Positions 25,846 through 35,637 are shown, numbered from the stretch's first letter. The stretch: DNA of 64,000 nt from Rhodoferax ferrireducens T118 (GCF_000013605.1 NC_007908.1:1488001-1552000), one strand, 5' to 3'. A program made the numbers and translations. Notes: a model not told the origin generated them from the sequence alone.

Positions 25846-26592
25846 ATGCGTTTTGACATCGTTACGCTGTTTCCCGAGCTATTCGCCCCATTTTTGACCA
25901 GTGGCATTACGCGACGCGCGTTTGAGTCGGGTTTGGTCGATGTCCAACTGGCCAACCCGCGTGATTTTGCGGCAGGCAATTACAGGCGGGTCGATGACCG
26001 TCCGTTTGGCGGTGGCCCGGGCATGGTCATGATGGCCGAGCCCTTGGCACAATGCCTGAAGAGCATCCAGTCTCAACGAACCGAAATCGCCCCGGTGCTG
26101 CTTTTTTCGCCTGCGGGCCAGACGCTGAACCATGCCATGGTGCAGCGTTGGTCCGACAGCCAGGGTGCGATCCTGATTTGTGGCCGCTACGAAGGCCTGG
26201 ATCAGCGCTTTATCGATGCCTATGTCACCGAGCAGATCAGCCTGGGTGACTTTGTCCTGTCGGGTGGCGAAATTGCGGCCATGGCCTTGCTCGATGCCGT
26301 GGCGCGCCTGCAACCCGGTGTATTGAATGCGGCTGACAGTCACCAGCAGGATAGCTTTAACCCCGTATTGGACGGCTTGCTGGATTGCCCGCACTACACC
26401 CGGCCTGAGAACTGGTTGGGTCGGCCAGTGCCGGAGGTGCTGCTGTCGGGGCACCATGTCCAGATTGAGCGCTGGCGGCGCGAACAGCGGCTGGCGCTGA
26501 CTTTGCGTTTGCGCCCTGAATTGATCGACCAGGCGCGTCGGGATGGGCGTTTGAGTCGCGCCGATGAAGCCTTTCTGGCCAGCCAAGTCTGA
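25846..26592 (+). CDS. trmD: tRNA (guanine-N1-)-methyltransferase
   Basis: A 248-residue SPOUT methyltransferase forming m1G37. [42 protein letters not shown] and [14 protein letters not shown] mark the trefoil-knot SAM site, and HYTRPENW is the tRNA-binding segment. The open frame extends upstream inside rimM; the family N-terminus places the start at ATG 25846. Confidence 0.97.
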   Translation: MRFDIVTLFPELFAPFLTSGITRRAFESGLVDVQLANPRDFAAGNYRRVDDRPFGGGPGMVMMAEPLAQCLKSIQSQRTEIAPVLLFSPAGQTLNHAMVQRWSDSQGAILICGRYEGLDQRFIDAYVTEQISLGDFVLSGGEIAAMALLDAVARLQPGVLNAADSHQQDSFNPVLDGLLDCPHYTRPENWLGRPVPEVLLSGHHVQIERWRREQRLALTLRLRPELIDQARRDGRLSRADEAFLASQV

Positions 26593-26628
26593 AAGACGCT
26601 GGAAAGCGTTTGCCAAGACACCAGTTTT

Positions 26629-26658
26629 TCACGAGGAAACACTTGATCTGGCTATAAT
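26629..26658 (+). promoter_or_regulatory. Candidate sigma-70 promoter for rplS
   Basis: TATAAT at 26653-26658 with TTCACG at 26629-26634 (18-bp spacer), ~100 bp before the rplS start. It would allow L19 to be made independently of trmD. Confidence 0.45.
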
Positions 26659-26760
26659 AGCGGGCTTACCGATCCTCTGGCTGGCCGTTCGACTGCTGTG
26701 TGCAGTTGGCTCTTTGTGTCAATCCCGACACTGGCGCATCCAAGATCATTTGAGGACATC

Positions 26761-27141
26761 ATGAATCTGATCGAAACCCTTGAGCAGGAAGAAATTGCTC
26801 GTCTTGGAAAAATAATTCCCGAATTTGCCCCTGGTGACACTGTCGTTGTGAGTGTCAACGTGGTTGAAGGTGCGCGCAAACGTGTGCAGGCCTATGAGGG
26901 CGTTGTGATTGCGAAACGCAATCGTGGCCTCAACAGCGCGTTTACGGTACGCAAGATTTCCAGCGGCGAAGGTGTCGAGCGTACGTTCCAGACCTACAGT
27001 CCGTTGATCGCCGCTATCGAAGTCAAGCGTCGTGGCGATGTGCGTCGTGCCAAACTGTATTATTTGCGTGACCGTAGCGGCAAGTCGGCGCGTATCAAAG
27101 AAAAATTGCCAGCCCGCAAGATCAAGACGGCTGCTGTATAA
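26761..27141 (+). CDS. rplS: 50S ribosomal protein L19
   Basis: A 126-residue protein with the L19 sequence: [78 protein letters not shown]. The frame is open upstream to 26698; ATG 26761 is preceded by GAGGA and matches the family start. It ends the rpsP operon and is followed by a terminator. Confidence 0.97.
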   Translation: MNLIETLEQEEIARLGKIIPEFAPGDTVVVSVNVVEGARKRVQAYEGVVIAKRNRGLNSAFTVRKISSGEGVERTFQTYSPLIAAIEVKRRGDVRRAKLYYLRDRSGKSARIKEKLPARKIKTAAV

Positions 27142-27155
27142 GCGAGCTGCTCTGC

Positions 27156-27194
27156 AAAAAAGCCGTCCCAGCTGATGTTTGGGGCGGCTTTTTT
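27156..27194 (+). terminator. Rho-independent terminator after rplS
   Basis: AAAAAAGCCGTCCC pairs with GGGGCGGCTTTTTT across an 11-nt loop (one G-U pair), followed by more T. Confidence 0.85.
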
Positions 27195-27223
27195 GTTGTC
27201 TTTTTTTAAAAACATGGTTCCCC

Positions 27224-27925
27224 ATGTCAATCAACTTGCCCGATAGGCCGCTGTCGAGCCTGCCGCAGTTCGATCCGCGCCAGATCCCGGTTATTGGTGT
27301 GGATTCCCATTTGCCGGCGGTTCCATTGGCATCGCTGCAGCCGGCGGCCTTGCGGCAACGCTTCGCTTCGCCCCCGGTGTGGGTACCTGAACTGCTGGCG
27401 GAGAAAAAATTTCTGGATCGGGCACCGATGCATGCCTCGGTGCTGCTGCCAATCGTGATGCGCGAACACCCGACCGTCTTGCTGACCGAGCGCACCATGC
27501 ATTTGTCAACGCATTCCGGGCAAATTGCCTTTCCGGGCGGCAAAGCCGATGAAGATGACGCTGATGCAGCCGCCACGGCCTTGCGCGAGGCGCAAGAAGA
27601 AGTTGGGCTGGACCCCGCTTTTGTGCAGGTGCTGGGCGTGATGCCACACTACGTGACGGGGTCTGCCTTCATCATCACGCCGGTCGTGGCCCTGGTGCAG
27701 CCGGGCTTCTCGCTGACCCCCAATGCCTACGAAGTGGCCGATATTTTCGAAGTGCCGCTGGAATTTCTGATGAATCCCGCGCATCATCGGCGTCATGCTT
27801 TTGAGTGGGAAGGCGTCCGGCGCGAATGGTTCTCCATGCCCTATCAGGATCAGTTGCGCCAGCGCTTCATTTGGGGCGCCACGGCGGGCATGCTGCGCAA
27901 CTTTTACCGGCTGCTGTCAGCCTGA
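27224..27925 (+). CDS. Nudix hydrolase, probable CoA pyrophosphatase (NudL-like)
   Basis: A 233-residue protein. HASVLLPIVMREHPTVLLTERT and HSGQIAFPGGKADEDD lead into the Nudix helix (GGK-x-D...ALREAQEEVGLD, residues ~105-128). The LTERTxHLxxHxGQxxFPGG string is the NuCoA signature of coenzyme A diphosphatases. ATG 27224 is chosen because the leader up to 27179 overlaps the terminator of rplS. The cobD-like gene starts 25 bp downstream. Confidence 0.88.
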   Translation: MSINLPDRPLSSLPQFDPRQIPVIGVDSHLPAVPLASLQPAALRQRFASPPVWVPELLAEKKFLDRAPMHASVLLPIVMREHPTVLLTERTMHLSTHSGQIAFPGGKADEDDADAAATALREAQEEVGLDPAFVQVLGVMPHYVTGSAFIITPVVALVQPGFSLTPNAYEVADIFEVPLEFLMNPAHHRRHAFEWEGVRREWFSMPYQDQLRQRFIWGATAGMLRNFYRLLSA

Positions 27926-27950
27926 TGCGTTGTGCCGTTATGATGAAGCC

Positions 27951-28937
27951 ATGAGCTTTATCTCAGTGCTTTTTGCCCTGCTGCTTGAGCAGGCCCGACC
28001 CTTGAGCAAAGGTAACCCGATCCATGCCGCGCTGCGTGCCTGGGTGCGTTGGAGTACCCAGAATTTTGACGCCGGCAAGCCGTTTCACGGCTGGCTGGCA
28101 TGGGGTTTCGCGGTCGGTGGCCCGTCCGTGGCGGCATTGCTTATTTACTGGTTGTTGATCACGTTTGTGGGTTGGCCCTTGGGGGTGATCTGGAGCGCCG
28201 CAGTGCTTTATGCCTGTTTGGGCTTTCGGCAATTCAGTTTCCATTTCACCGAGATTCGGGATGCCTTGGCCGACGGTGACGAAGACCGCGCGCGCGAGTT
28301 GCTGGCCAGTTGGAAGCAGATGGATGCCAGCGACTTGCCGCGCAGCGAAATTGTCCGGCACGTCATCGAGCATTCGGTGCTGTCGGCGCATCGCCATGTG
28401 TTCGGCGTGCTGGCCTGGTTCTCGGTGCTGGCGGCTTTTGGTTTCGGCCCGACGGGTGCGGTGCTGTACCGATTGAGTGAATTTGTTGCCCGCTACTGGC
28501 AGCACAAGAGCAAAGCCCATCATCAGCCTGTCAGTGATGCACTGCAGCAGACCGCGACTGTGATCTGGACGGCAGTTGACTGGCTGCCCGCCCGCATCAC
28601 GGCGATCAGCTTTGCGGTGGTGGGGAGTTTTGAGGATGCGATTGATGGTTGGCGAAATTACGAGTCGCGCTTTAACGGGGACAACGACGGTATTGTCCTG
28701 GCCGCCACGGCGGGCGCCGTGAATATCAGATTGGGTGTCGCCGCCCCGGTGACTGCTGTTGCGGCCAACAGCGCACCGGCGTTGCCGCCAGGAACGGTTG
28801 ACAGGCGTAGAGAAGCCAGGCCGGGACAGACACCTGAGTTGGCCCACCTGGTCATTATTGTTGGCCTGGTGTGGCGCGCCGTGGTGATGTGGATGTTTCT
28901 GCTCGCGCTGTTGACACTGGCCCGGCTGTTGGGCTAG
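27951..28937 (+). CDS. CobD/CbiB-family membrane protein
   Basis: A 328-residue protein with several membrane segments (about 45-85, 150-175 and 300-326). FISVLFALLLEQARPL and the VIEHSVLSAHRHVFGVLAWF and GPTGAVLYRLSEF blocks match CobD/CbiB-like proteins. CbiB itself makes adenosylcobinamide phosphate, but no other cobalamin gene is nearby, so this may be the related paralogue common in betaproteobacteria with an unproven role. Start ATG 27951; the longer frame upstream overlaps the Nudix gene. Confidence 0.78.
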   Translation: MSFISVLFALLLEQARPLSKGNPIHAALRAWVRWSTQNFDAGKPFHGWLAWGFAVGGPSVAALLIYWLLITFVGWPLGVIWSAAVLYACLGFRQFSFHFTEIRDALADGDEDRARELLASWKQMDASDLPRSEIVRHVIEHSVLSAHRHVFGVLAWFSVLAAFGFGPTGAVLYRLSEFVARYWQHKSKAHHQPVSDALQQTATVIWTAVDWLPARITAISFAVVGSFEDAIDGWRNYESRFNGDNDGIVLAATAGAVNIRLGVAAPVTAVAANSAPALPPGTVDRRREARPGQTPELAHLVIIVGLVWRAVVMWMFLLALLTLARLLG

Positions 28938-28952
28938 TTTTTTATAAAAAAT

Positions 28953-29004
28953 TGGCCTCTAGCCCCCGTTCCTACTGCATAAGTTGCTATTTAAATTGAA
29001 GCAG
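28953..29004. repeat. Dispersed palindromic repeat, copy 6 (overlaps hisC start)
   Basis: TTGGCCTCTAGCCCCCGTTC, CTACTGC, TTGCTATTTAAATTGAAGCA. The right arm covers the 5' end of the hisC reading frame, including both TTG candidates. Confidence 0.65.
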
Positions 29005-30096
29005 AATTCTTGCCCGGAAACCTCGTTTTACAGCCCGGTGGTGAGTCGACTCGTGCCCTATGTGCCGGGTGAACAGCCCAAGATCGACAAGCTGGTCAAG
29101 CTCAATACCAACGAGAATCCCTACCCGCCGTCACCCCGTGTGATTGCCGCCATCCAGCTGGCGGCGCAGCAGGGTTTGCAGCTTTATCCCGATCCTGAAT
29201 CAACGGCACTGCGCCAAGCCATTGCGGCCCATCACGGACTGGCGGCGCACCAGGTGTTCCTGGGTAACGGCTCCGATGAAGTACTCGCGCATGCCTTCTG
29301 TGCTTTCTTCCAGCATGGTTGCCCCTTGCTGATGCCCGACATCAGCTACAGCTTTTACAAGGTCTACTGCGGACTTTTCAATATCCCGGTTGAGATGGTG
29401 CCATTAACAGAGGCGATGTGCCTTGACGTCTCGGCCTATGCGCGCACGGATGGCACTTCGGTGGCTGGCGTGGTCATCGCCAACCCCAATGCGCCCACCG
29501 GCGTTGGCCTGCCACTGCAACAGGTCGAACGGCTCCTGCGTCTGCACCCGCAGCGCGTCGTGCTGGTGGATGAGGCTTATGTGGACTTTGGCGGCGACAG
29601 CGCCATTCCCTTGATTGCACAGTATCCCAACTTGCTGGTGGTTCACACCCTGTCCAAGTCGCGTTCGCTGGCCGGCTTGCGTGTCGGCTTTGCCTGCGGC
29701 CAGGCGCATCTGATCGATGCGCTGGAGCGGGTCAAGAACAGCTTCAATTCCTATCCGCTGGACCGCTTGGCCATTGCCGGTGGGGTGGCGGCTTTTGAGG
29801 ACCAGGCCTGGTTCGAGCAGACGCGCCGCGCCGTCATGAGCAGCCGCGAAGGGCTGGTGCTGGCGCTGGAAGATTTGGGCTTCAAGGTGCTGCCGTCACA
29901 GGCGAATTTTGTGTTTGCACGGCATCCGCACCATGATGCGGCCGCTATCGCCGGCGCCCTGCGTGCACGTGGTGTGCTGGTGCGGCATTTCAAACTGCCC
30001 CGTATCGAGCAGTACTTGCGTATCAGCATCGGCACGCCGGCACACTGCGATGCTTTGGTGCAGGCGCTGGGCTCAGTACTTGCGGCGCTGGCTTAA
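28984..30096 (+). CDS. hisC: Histidinol-phosphate aminotransferase
   Basis: A PLP-dependent class I/II aminotransferase of up to 370 residues. [49 protein letters not shown] and the PLP-Lys site [16 protein letters not shown] all match HisC. No ATG precedes the conserved SFYSPVV segment in frame. The usable starts are TTG 28984 or TTG 28996 (or GTG 29041, which would cut into conserved sequence), so the exact start is uncertain. Both TTGs lie in a dispersed repeat. Other his genes are absent from the window. The 3' end overlaps convergent rsgA by 24 bp. Confidence 0.9.
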   Translation: MLFKLKQNSCPETSFYSPVVSRLVPYVPGEQPKIDKLVKLNTNENPYPPSPRVIAAIQLAAQQGLQLYPDPESTALRQAIAAHHGLAAHQVFLGNGSDEVLAHAFCAFFQHGCPLLMPDISYSFYKVYCGLFNIPVEMVPLTEAMCLDVSAYARTDGTSVAGVVIANPNAPTGVGLPLQQVERLLRLHPQRVVLVDEAYVDFGGDSAIPLIAQYPNLLVVHTLSKSRSLAGLRVGFACGQAHLIDALERVKNSFNSYPLDRLAIAGGVAAFEDQAWFEQTRRAVMSSREGLVLALEDLGFKVLPSQANFVFARHPHHDAAAIAGALRARGVLVRHFKLPRIEQYLRISIGTPAHCDALVQALGSVLAALA

Positions 30097-30993
30097 CTCC
30101 GCATACAAGTCGCTGTAAATCTTGTAGCGGTTCGCGCTGATCCCGTCCGGGCTACCGTCGGGTTTGACGGCTGCCATGACGCCGCAACCGGGTTCATGCA
30201 GGTGGCTGCAGTTATAGAACTTGCAGTTGGCCACATGGGGTTTGAAGTCCGGCATGTAAGCAGCCAATTGCGCCGGGTCGATGTGGTTCAAGCCAAACTC
30301 CTGGAAGCCCGGCGAATCAATCAAAGCCGTGGTCTTGTCCGCGTCGACCCAGTACCAGGTGGTGCTGGTGGTGGTGTGTTTGCCCGAGTTCAGGGCTTGC
30401 GAAATCTCGCCCGTCTGCGCCAGTGCGCCCGGTGCCAGCAGGTTGATCAAGGTGCTTTTGCCCGCGCCCGACGGCCCCAGCACCAGCGTCGTTTTACCGT
30501 GCAGCAGCTTGAGCAGTTCGGCGCGATCAGCGTCACCTGACTGTCTGAGGGACAGCGGCAGCACGCCGTAATGCATTTGCCGGTAAGGCCGCAGCCACGC
30601 CCAGGCGCGCGCAAAGGGCTCGACCAGATCACTTTTGTTGAGTGCAATGATGGGCGTGATGTGCTCCGCCTCCGCAGCGATCAGGGCACGCGAAAGCTGG
30701 CTGCTGGAGAACTCGGGTTCCGCCGCGATCAGGATCAATATCTGGTCCAGATTGGCCGCAAATGACTTGGTGCGAATTTCATCCTGACGGTAGAACACGT
30801 TGCGACGTTCTTCGATCTTTTCAATCGTGCCTTCGTCCTGCGAGGCCTGCCACAGGACGCGATCGCCTACCAGCCCCTGGCTTTTCTTGCCGCGCGAGTG
30901 GCAAATCAGTCGCTTTCCTTCCGGTGTCTCGACCAGAAAGTGGCGACCATAGTTGGCGACGATCAGGCCGCGGTCGAGTGTGGCTCGTTCCAT
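30073..30993 (-). CDS. rsgA: Ribosome small subunit-dependent GTPase A
   Basis: A 306-residue circularly permuted GTPase for late 30S maturation. The N-terminal OB fold ([15 protein letters not shown]) is followed by G4 (LNKSDLV), the P-loop [13 protein letters not shown]3 [11 protein letters not shown] and the zinc module [16 protein letters not shown]. Upstream sequence to 31077 lacks similarity, so ATG 30993 is taken. It is followed on the same strand by no other gene and preceded 25 bp upstream by the pterin dehydratase gene. Confidence 0.95.
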   Translation of the reverse strand: MERATLDRGLIVANYGRHFLVETPEGKRLICHSRGKKSQGLVGDRVLWQASQDEGTIEKIEERRNVFYRQDEIRTKSFAANLDQILILIAAEPEFSSSQLSRALIAAEAEHITPIIALNKSDLVEPFARAWAWLRPYRQMHYGVLPLSLRQSGDADRAELLKLLHGKTTLVLGPSGAGKSTLINLLAPGALAQTGEISQALNSGKHTTTSTTWYWVDADKTTALIDSPGFQEFGLNHIDPAQLAAYMPDFKPHVANCKFYNCSHLHEPGCGVMAAVKPDGSPDGISANRYKIYSDLYAELSQRRKY

Positions 30994-31018
30994 CAAGCGT
31001 GTCCTTGGTGCGCCGTCA

Positions 31019-31354
31019 TCATGCCAACAGCGCGTCAACCCGCGCCGCGCAGTCAAAATCTGCCATCGAGAGGCCACCTACGTCATGGGTGCTGAAGCGC
31101 ACCACGCAGCGCTGGAAGTGCACCGACAAGTCGGGGTGGTGATTCTGCCTGTGTGCGATGAAGGCCACCGCATTCACGAAGGAAATGGTCTCGTCGTAAT
31201 TCGCAAAGGTGAAGGTCTTTTCAATGGCCACTGCGGCACCATCGCCAGCCAGCCTCCAGCCTTCCAGTTTGGCCAGATTTGCTACAACTTCTGTAGCTTT
31301 AAGCGCATGTTTGACGGGGGCTAGAGCCTCATTTGTCTTATGAATAGTGTTCAT
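31019..31354 (-). CDS. 4a-hydroxytetrahydrobiopterin (pterin carbinolamine) dehydratase
   Basis: A 111-residue PCD/DCoH protein. The catalytic HHP motif is in AHRQNHHPDLSVHF, and FTFANYDETISFVNAVAF and STHDVGGLSMADFDCAARVD complete the fold. No phenylalanine hydroxylase gene adjoins it, so it could serve phhA elsewhere or a molybdopterin-linked role known for the family. Residues ~9-25 are encoded by a repeat copy (31280-31329): ALAPVKHALKATEVVAN. The conserved domain starts only after this, so the N-terminus is unusual. Confidence 0.9.
   Translation of the reverse strand: MNTIHKTNEALAPVKHALKATEVVANLAKLEGWRLAGDGAAVAIEKTFTFANYDETISFVNAVAFIAHRQNHHPDLSVHFQRCVVRFSTHDVGGLSMADFDCAARVDALLA
31280..31329. 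repeat. Dispersed palindromic repeat, copy 7 (inside the pterin dehydratase gene)
   Basis: TTGCTACAACTTCTGTAGCT, then GACGGGGGCTAGAGCCTC. It is translated in frame near the protein's N-terminus. Confidence 0.65.
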
Positions 31355-31375
31355 GGCCTTATTCGATCGCTGTGT

Positions 31376-32653
31376 TCAGGCTGTTATCCGCGCCAGACGC
31401 TCGGACGCCGGCGGATGCGAGTAGTGGAACTTCACATACAGCGGATCCGGTGTCAGCGTCGACGCGTTGTCTTCATACAGCTTGAGCAGCGCTGTGGCAA
31501 GGTCCGGGCCGCTGGTCTGGCGTACGGCATAGGCATCGGCCTCAAACTCGTGCTTGCGTGAGAAGTGGGCCATAACAGGCGCGATGAAGAAGCTGAAAAC
31601 CGGCAACGCCAGCATGAACAACAACAGCGCCAGTGCGTCATTGGGCGCACCCAGGTTGGGCTGAACCCCCAGCCCGGCATAAAACCAGGCCTGCGTTGCC
31701 AGCCAGCCCAGCAGGGCAAAGCCCACCAGGCTGAGGGCAAACATGGACACGATGCGCTTGATGATGTGTTTGTGCTTGAAGTGGCCCAGTTCGTGCGCCA
31801 GCACGGCGTCCACTTCACCGGCAGACAGTTTGGCCAGCAGGGTGTCATAAAACACCACCCGCTTGGATGCGCCAAAGCCGGTGAAGTAGGCGTTGGCGTG
31901 GGCGCTGCGTTTAGAGCCATCCATCACAAACAAGCCCTTGGCGGCAAAGCCGCAACGTTTCATCAGCGCCGTCACGCGGGTCTTGAGTGTTTCATCCTCC
32001 AGTGGCGCAAACTTGTTGAACAGCGGCGCAATGAAGGTCGGGTAGATCAACAGCAGGAGCAAATTGAAACCCATCCACACGCCCCAGGCCCACAGCCACC
32101 ACCAGTGTCCCGTCGCGCCCATCATCCACAAAATCAGTGCGGCAATCGGCAGGCCAACGACGGCACCGATCAGGCTTGATTTGAGCAAGTCCAGCAGCCA
32201 GAGCTTGGGCGTCATCTTGTTGAAGCCGAAGCGCTCCTCGATCACGAAGGTCCGGTACAGGGTCACGGGCAAATCGATCAGGCCGCTGATCAGCACGAAC
32301 GCCGCGAGCAGCGCAATTTGCTGCCCCATGCCGCCGCCCAGCCACCCGAGCAGCGCCTGGTTGAGGCTTGACAGCCCGCCCAGCAAGGTCCAACCCAAAA
32401 GAACGGCGGCACCCAGCGTCAGCTCCAGCAAACCAAAACGTGCCTTGGTGATGGTGTAGTCGGCCGCTTTCTGGTGCGCGGAAAGCAGGATGGTCTGGGC
32501 GAAGGCCGGCGGCACCTGCCCACGGTGTTGTGCCACATGCCGGATCTGCCGGGAGCTGAGCCAGAAGTTCAACACCAGACCGGCGAGCAACGCCAGCGCA
32601 AAAGCGAAGGTCAACACCAATGAAAGGGAAAGAGAAGGAAACGGATCAGCCAT
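31376..32653 (-). CDS. M48-family (Ste24-like) membrane zinc metallopeptidase
   Basis: A 425-residue membrane protease. About seven hydrophobic segments surround the HELGH zinc motif (around residue 285), with the third ligand in [37 protein letters not shown] precedes the motif, as in CAAX prenyl protease 1. In bacteria such enzymes probably take part in membrane protein quality control. Start ATG 32653 is the first Met before the hydrophobic N-terminus; it shares its CATG with a possible start of the divergent orn. Confidence 0.9.
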   Translation of the reverse strand: MADPFPSLSLSLVLTFAFALALLAGLVLNFWLSSRQIRHVAQHRGQVPPAFAQTILLSAHQKAADYTITKARFGLLELTLGAAVLLGWTLLGGLSSLNQALLGWLGGGMGQQIALLAAFVLISGLIDLPVTLYRTFVIEERFGFNKMTPKLWLLDLLKSSLIGAVVGLPIAALILWMMGATGHWWWLWAWGVWMGFNLLLLLIYPTFIAPLFNKFAPLEDETLKTRVTALMKRCGFAAKGLFVMDGSKRSAHANAYFTGFGASKRVVFYDTLLAKLSAGEVDAVLAHELGHFKHKHIIKRIVSMFALSLVGFALLGWLATQAWFYAGLGVQPNLGAPNDALALLLFMLALPVFSFFIAPVMAHFSRKHEFEADAYAVRQTSGPDLATALLKLYEDNASTLTPDPLYVKFHYSHPPASERLARITA

Positions 32654-32690
32654 GGCGAGCGAGTTTATGTCATCGGCGACAATTCCCACT

Positions 32691-33278
32691 ATGGATTCCA
32701 CCAACACCCCTGTGGCGAGCGCAACGCTGGCCAAATCTGCCCAAAACCTGGTATGGCTTGATTGCGAGATGACGGGTCTTGATCCGGAGATTGAGCGGAT
32801 CATTGAGATTGCCGTGATCGTCACCGGCCCCGATCTTGAATGCCGAATCGAGGGCCCGGTGCTGGTGATCCATCAAAGCGATGAACTGCTTGACAAGATG
32901 GACCAATGGAACAAAGGCACGCATGGCAAAACGGGCCTGATCGACAAGGTCAAAGCCTCGACCTTGCTGGAGGCGCAGGCTGAGGCGCAGATCATCGAAT
33001 TCCTGAGTCAGTATGTGCCCAAGAAGGGCGCCCCCATGTGTGGCAACAGCATCGGGCAGGATCGGCGTTTTCTGGCGAAGTACATGCCCAAGCTGGAGGC
33101 TTTTTTTCACTACCGCAACCTGGATGTGAGCACACTCAAAGAGCTGTCCAAACGCTGGCGCCCCGATGTGTACAAATCGTTCAAAAAGAAGCAGCGCCAC
33201 ACGGCGTTGGCCGATGTGCACGAGTCGATTGACGAACTGGAGCACTACCGGAAACACTTCATCAGGATGGCTGATTAG
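32691..33278 (+). CDS. orn: Oligoribonuclease
   Basis: A DEDDh 3'-5' exonuclease that clears 2-5-nt RNAs and pGp[39 protein letters not shown], [19 protein letters not shown] and [14 protein letters not shown] carry the DEDDh residues. Starts at 32652, 32667 and 32691 are all in frame; the last leaves a 24-residue lead before the conserved core and avoids overlap with the divergent protease. With GGDEF/EAL proteins nearby it is also relevant to c-di-GMP turnover. Confidence 0.95.
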   Translation: MDSTNTPVASATLAKSAQNLVWLDCEMTGLDPEIERIIEIAVIVTGPDLECRIEGPVLVIHQSDELLDKMDQWNKGTHGKTGLIDKVKASTLLEAQAEAQIIEFLSQYVPKKGAPMCGNSIGQDRRFLAKYMPKLEAFFHYRNLDVSTLKELSKRWRPDVYKSFKKKQRHTALADVHESIDELEHYRKHFIRMAD

Positions 33279-33514
33279 GTAGAAACCCGAATCCGTGGCA
33301 TAATTCGCGGCTGCACTGCAAACTGCCGTGCATATTTGTACATCTCCCTTCATTCACAGGCCCGCAGCGAAATCGCATTTGCGTTTTCCACAAAAGGGCC
33401 CCAGCGCTGATTGAACTCCTTGTGAGTCAGAGCAGGTTCCGTTTGATGGTTGATGTTTTTTAACCATTGACGGAGCAGTCGCATACCTTGCGGCGCTCGC
33501 GTGTGAGTAAATTC
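33279..33514 (+). other. Long leader upstream of the DEAD-box helicase gene
   Basis: There are 236 bp without a supportable gene. ATGGTT-N10-AACCAT (around 33442-33465) can form a hairpin and the stretch is T/A-rich before it. Helicase genes of the cold-shock type often have long regulatory 5' UTRs; here this is only a suggestion from length and position. Confidence 0.3.
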
Positions 33515-35386
33515 ATGACTGACGCTATTCAAGCGACGGGCGATATTTCGCTTGTCGAAAACTTTTCCAATGACACTGTCGAAGTGACGCAAAACCCTGC
33601 GCAAGTCGCAGCAGTGATTCAAATTGCCCAGGTGCCTGCCGCCGTTGAGGCCATTGCCGAGGTTCCCAATGGCTTTGTCACTCTGGGCCTGGCCCCCGAG
33701 TTGATTCAAGCCGTGAAAGACCTGGGTTTCACCCAGCCCACCACGGTGCAGCTCAAGACCATTCCCCTGGCCATGCAAGGCCACAGTGCAAGTGATGACG
33801 CCGCACGCTTTATTGACCTGATGGTGTCGAGCCAGACCGGTAGTGGCAAGACCGCTGCTTTCCTGTTGCCCGTGTTGCACACCCTGCTGACACAAATGGC
33901 GCAAGCCGAGGCGAAAGAACGCAGCGATTTCGAGCGCGCCGTGGCCGATGCTGCGGCCAAAGGTGAGGCGCCCCCTAAGCGCGCCAAGCGCAAAGACCCG
34001 ACCAACCCGCGCCATTTCGCACCTGCTGCGCCCGGCGCCTTGATCGTTTGCCCGACGCGGGAACTGGCCCAGCAAGTGGCCCATGACGCCATTGATCTGG
34101 TACAGCATTGCCGCGGTCTGCGCGTTGCCAACATTGTGGGTGGCATGCCTTACCAGCTGCAAATTGCGAAGCTGCAAAATGCCAACCTCGTGGTGGCCAC
34201 ACCGGGGCGTTTGCTGGATCTGCAGCGCTCGATGCAAATCAAGCTCGATCAGGTGCAGTTCCTGGTGGTTGACGAAGCCGACCGCATGCTGGACCTGGGT
34301 TTCTCCGATGACCTGGCGGAAATCAACCAGTTGACCATTGAGCGCAAGCAAACCATGATGTTCAGTGCCACGTTTGCACCGCGCATCCAGCAACTGGCCT
34401 CACGTGTCATGCGCGAACCCCAGCGTTTGCAGATCGATTCGCCGCAAGAAAAACACGCCAACATCAGCCAAAAGCTGTTCTGGGCTGACAACGCCCAGCA
34501 CAAGCGCAAATTGCTGGATCACTGGTTGCGCGACACCACCATCAATCAGGCGCTGGTATTTGCCAGCACCCAGATCGAGTGTGACGGCCTGGCCAACGAC
34601 CTGCAGCAAGAAGGCTTCTCCGCCGTTGCCTTGCATGGTGCTTTGAGCCAGGGCCTGCGCAACCGACGCTTGATGGCGCTGCGCCAAGGTCAGGTGCAGA
34701 TTCTGGTCGCAACCGATGTGGCTGCGCGCGGCATCGACGTGCCCACAGTCACGCACGTGTTCAACTTTGGTTTGCCGATGAAGGCAGAAGATTACACGCA
34801 CCGTATTGGACGCACCGGGCGTGCCGGGCGCGACGGTATTGCCGTGACCTTTGCCGAGTTCCGCGATCGTCGCAAGATCATGGACATTGAGCACTACACC
34901 CACCAGCAGCTCAAGGGCGAAACCATTCCCGGCATGGAGCCGCAACAGCGCTTCCCTGATTCGCGTCCCACTTCCAATTTTGGTGGCCGTGAAAGCCGTG
35001 GCGGTGGCGGTGACTACCATTCGCGTGAGCGTGGTTTTGGTGGCGGTGGCCGTCCTGGCGGTTTCGGCGCCAATCGTGGTGGCTTTGCGGACAGAAACGC
35101 GGGCGCGCCCCGTGATTCAGGCAACAACGGTTACCAAAATGCCAGCAACAACGGCTTCGGTCAACGCGATGCGCGCAGTGGTGGTGCACCCGAAGGCTTC
35201 AACTACGAACGCAAAGGCGGTTTTAATGATCGTTTTGCCGGCGCCCGCAACGACGGTGCAGCACCGCGCGGCGACTTTGGCGCCCGCAAGCCTGCGTTTG
35301 GCAAGCCGATGGGTGCGAAGCCCGGTAATGGCGGCAAGGTGTTTGTGCCGCGCGACGCCAAGAAGCGCCCTGCGCGTAGCGCTTGA
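33515..35386 (+). CDS. DEAD-box ATP-dependent RNA helicase with Gly-rich tail (RhlE/DeaD-like)
   Basis: A 623-residue helicase. An atypical N-terminal ~60 residues precede the Q motif (FVTLGLAPELIQAVKDLGFTQPT...Q). Motifs I SSQTGSGKTAA, Ia CPTRELAQQ, Ib TPGRLLD, II VDEADRML, III FSATF, IV LVFASTQ, V ATDVAARGID and VI HRIGRTGRAG follow in order. A charged ~50-residue insert between I and Ia (about 125-165) is notable. The last ~130 residues are RGG/Gly-Asn-rich, an RNA-binding tail. Likely roles are ribosome assembly or mRNA decay at low temperature. It ends before a strong terminator. Confidence 0.94.
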   Translation: MTDAIQATGDISLVENFSNDTVEVTQNPAQVAAVIQIAQVPAAVEAIAEVPNGFVTLGLAPELIQAVKDLGFTQPTTVQLKTIPLAMQGHSASDDAARFIDLMVSSQTGSGKTAAFLLPVLHTLLTQMAQAEAKERSDFERAVADAAAKGEAPPKRAKRKDPTNPRHFAPAAPGALIVCPTRELAQQVAHDAIDLVQHCRGLRVANIVGGMPYQLQIAKLQNANLVVATPGRLLDLQRSMQIKLDQVQFLVVDEADRMLDLGFSDDLAEINQLTIERKQTMMFSATFAPRIQQLASRVMREPQRLQIDSPQEKHANISQKLFWADNAQHKRKLLDHWLRDTTINQALVFASTQIECDGLANDLQQEGFSAVALHGALSQGLRNRRLMALRQGQVQILVATDVAARGIDVPTVTHVFNFGLPMKAEDYTHRIGRTGRAGRDGIAVTFAEFRDRRKIMDIEHYTHQQLKGETIPGMEPQQRFPDSRPTSNFGGRESRGGGGDYHSRERGFGGGGRPGGFGANRGGFADRNAGAPRDSGNNGYQNASNNGFGQRDARSGGAPEGFNYERKGGFNDRFAGARNDGAAPRGDFGARKPAFGKPMGAKPGNGGKVFVPRDAKKRPARSA

Positions 35387-35453
35387 TTTAGCGGCTTAGC
35401 GCCTTTTCAGAAGCCGGCTTGCGGCACTGAAAAAAGTATTTTTTAGTAAAAAA

Positions 35454-35488
35454 ACCTCGCTGCCATAACGGTAGCGAGGTTTTTTTTT
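35454..35488 (+). terminator. Rho-independent terminator of the helicase gene
   Basis: ACCTCGCTGCC-ATAAC-GGTAGCGAGGT (one G-U pair), then a run of T, with an A-tract before it. Confidence 0.9.
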
Positions 35489-35566
35489 GTCTATTGCTCG
35501 AAAAAAGCTGTCTACAAATTACGCCTAAGACCGTTTGGCGGAAGCGGTGCCAAAAAATCAACAAGC

Positions 35567-35590
35567 AAGCCCGGACCAACCGGGCTTTTT
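35567..35590 (+). terminator. Terminator-like hairpin at the island edge
   Basis: AAGCCCGG-ACCAA-CCGGGCTT followed by TTT. No plus-strand gene lies directly upstream except the helicase, which already has a terminator; it may have come with the island. Confidence 0.6.
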
Positions 35591-35596
35591 CGTTTG

Positions 35597-35629
35597 AGAC
35601 TGGACGAATCTGGTTTGATGACACGGTAG
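35597..35629. repeat. Imperfect 33-bp direct repeat, left copy
   Basis: AGACTGGA...TGGTTTGATGACACGGTAG; it matches 36347-36379 at 27 of 33 positions and lies exactly 750 bp from it. On the minus strand it reads YRVIKPD; the right copy reads YRVTKPN. Confidence 0.6.
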
Positions 35630-35637
35630 CCTTGGGG

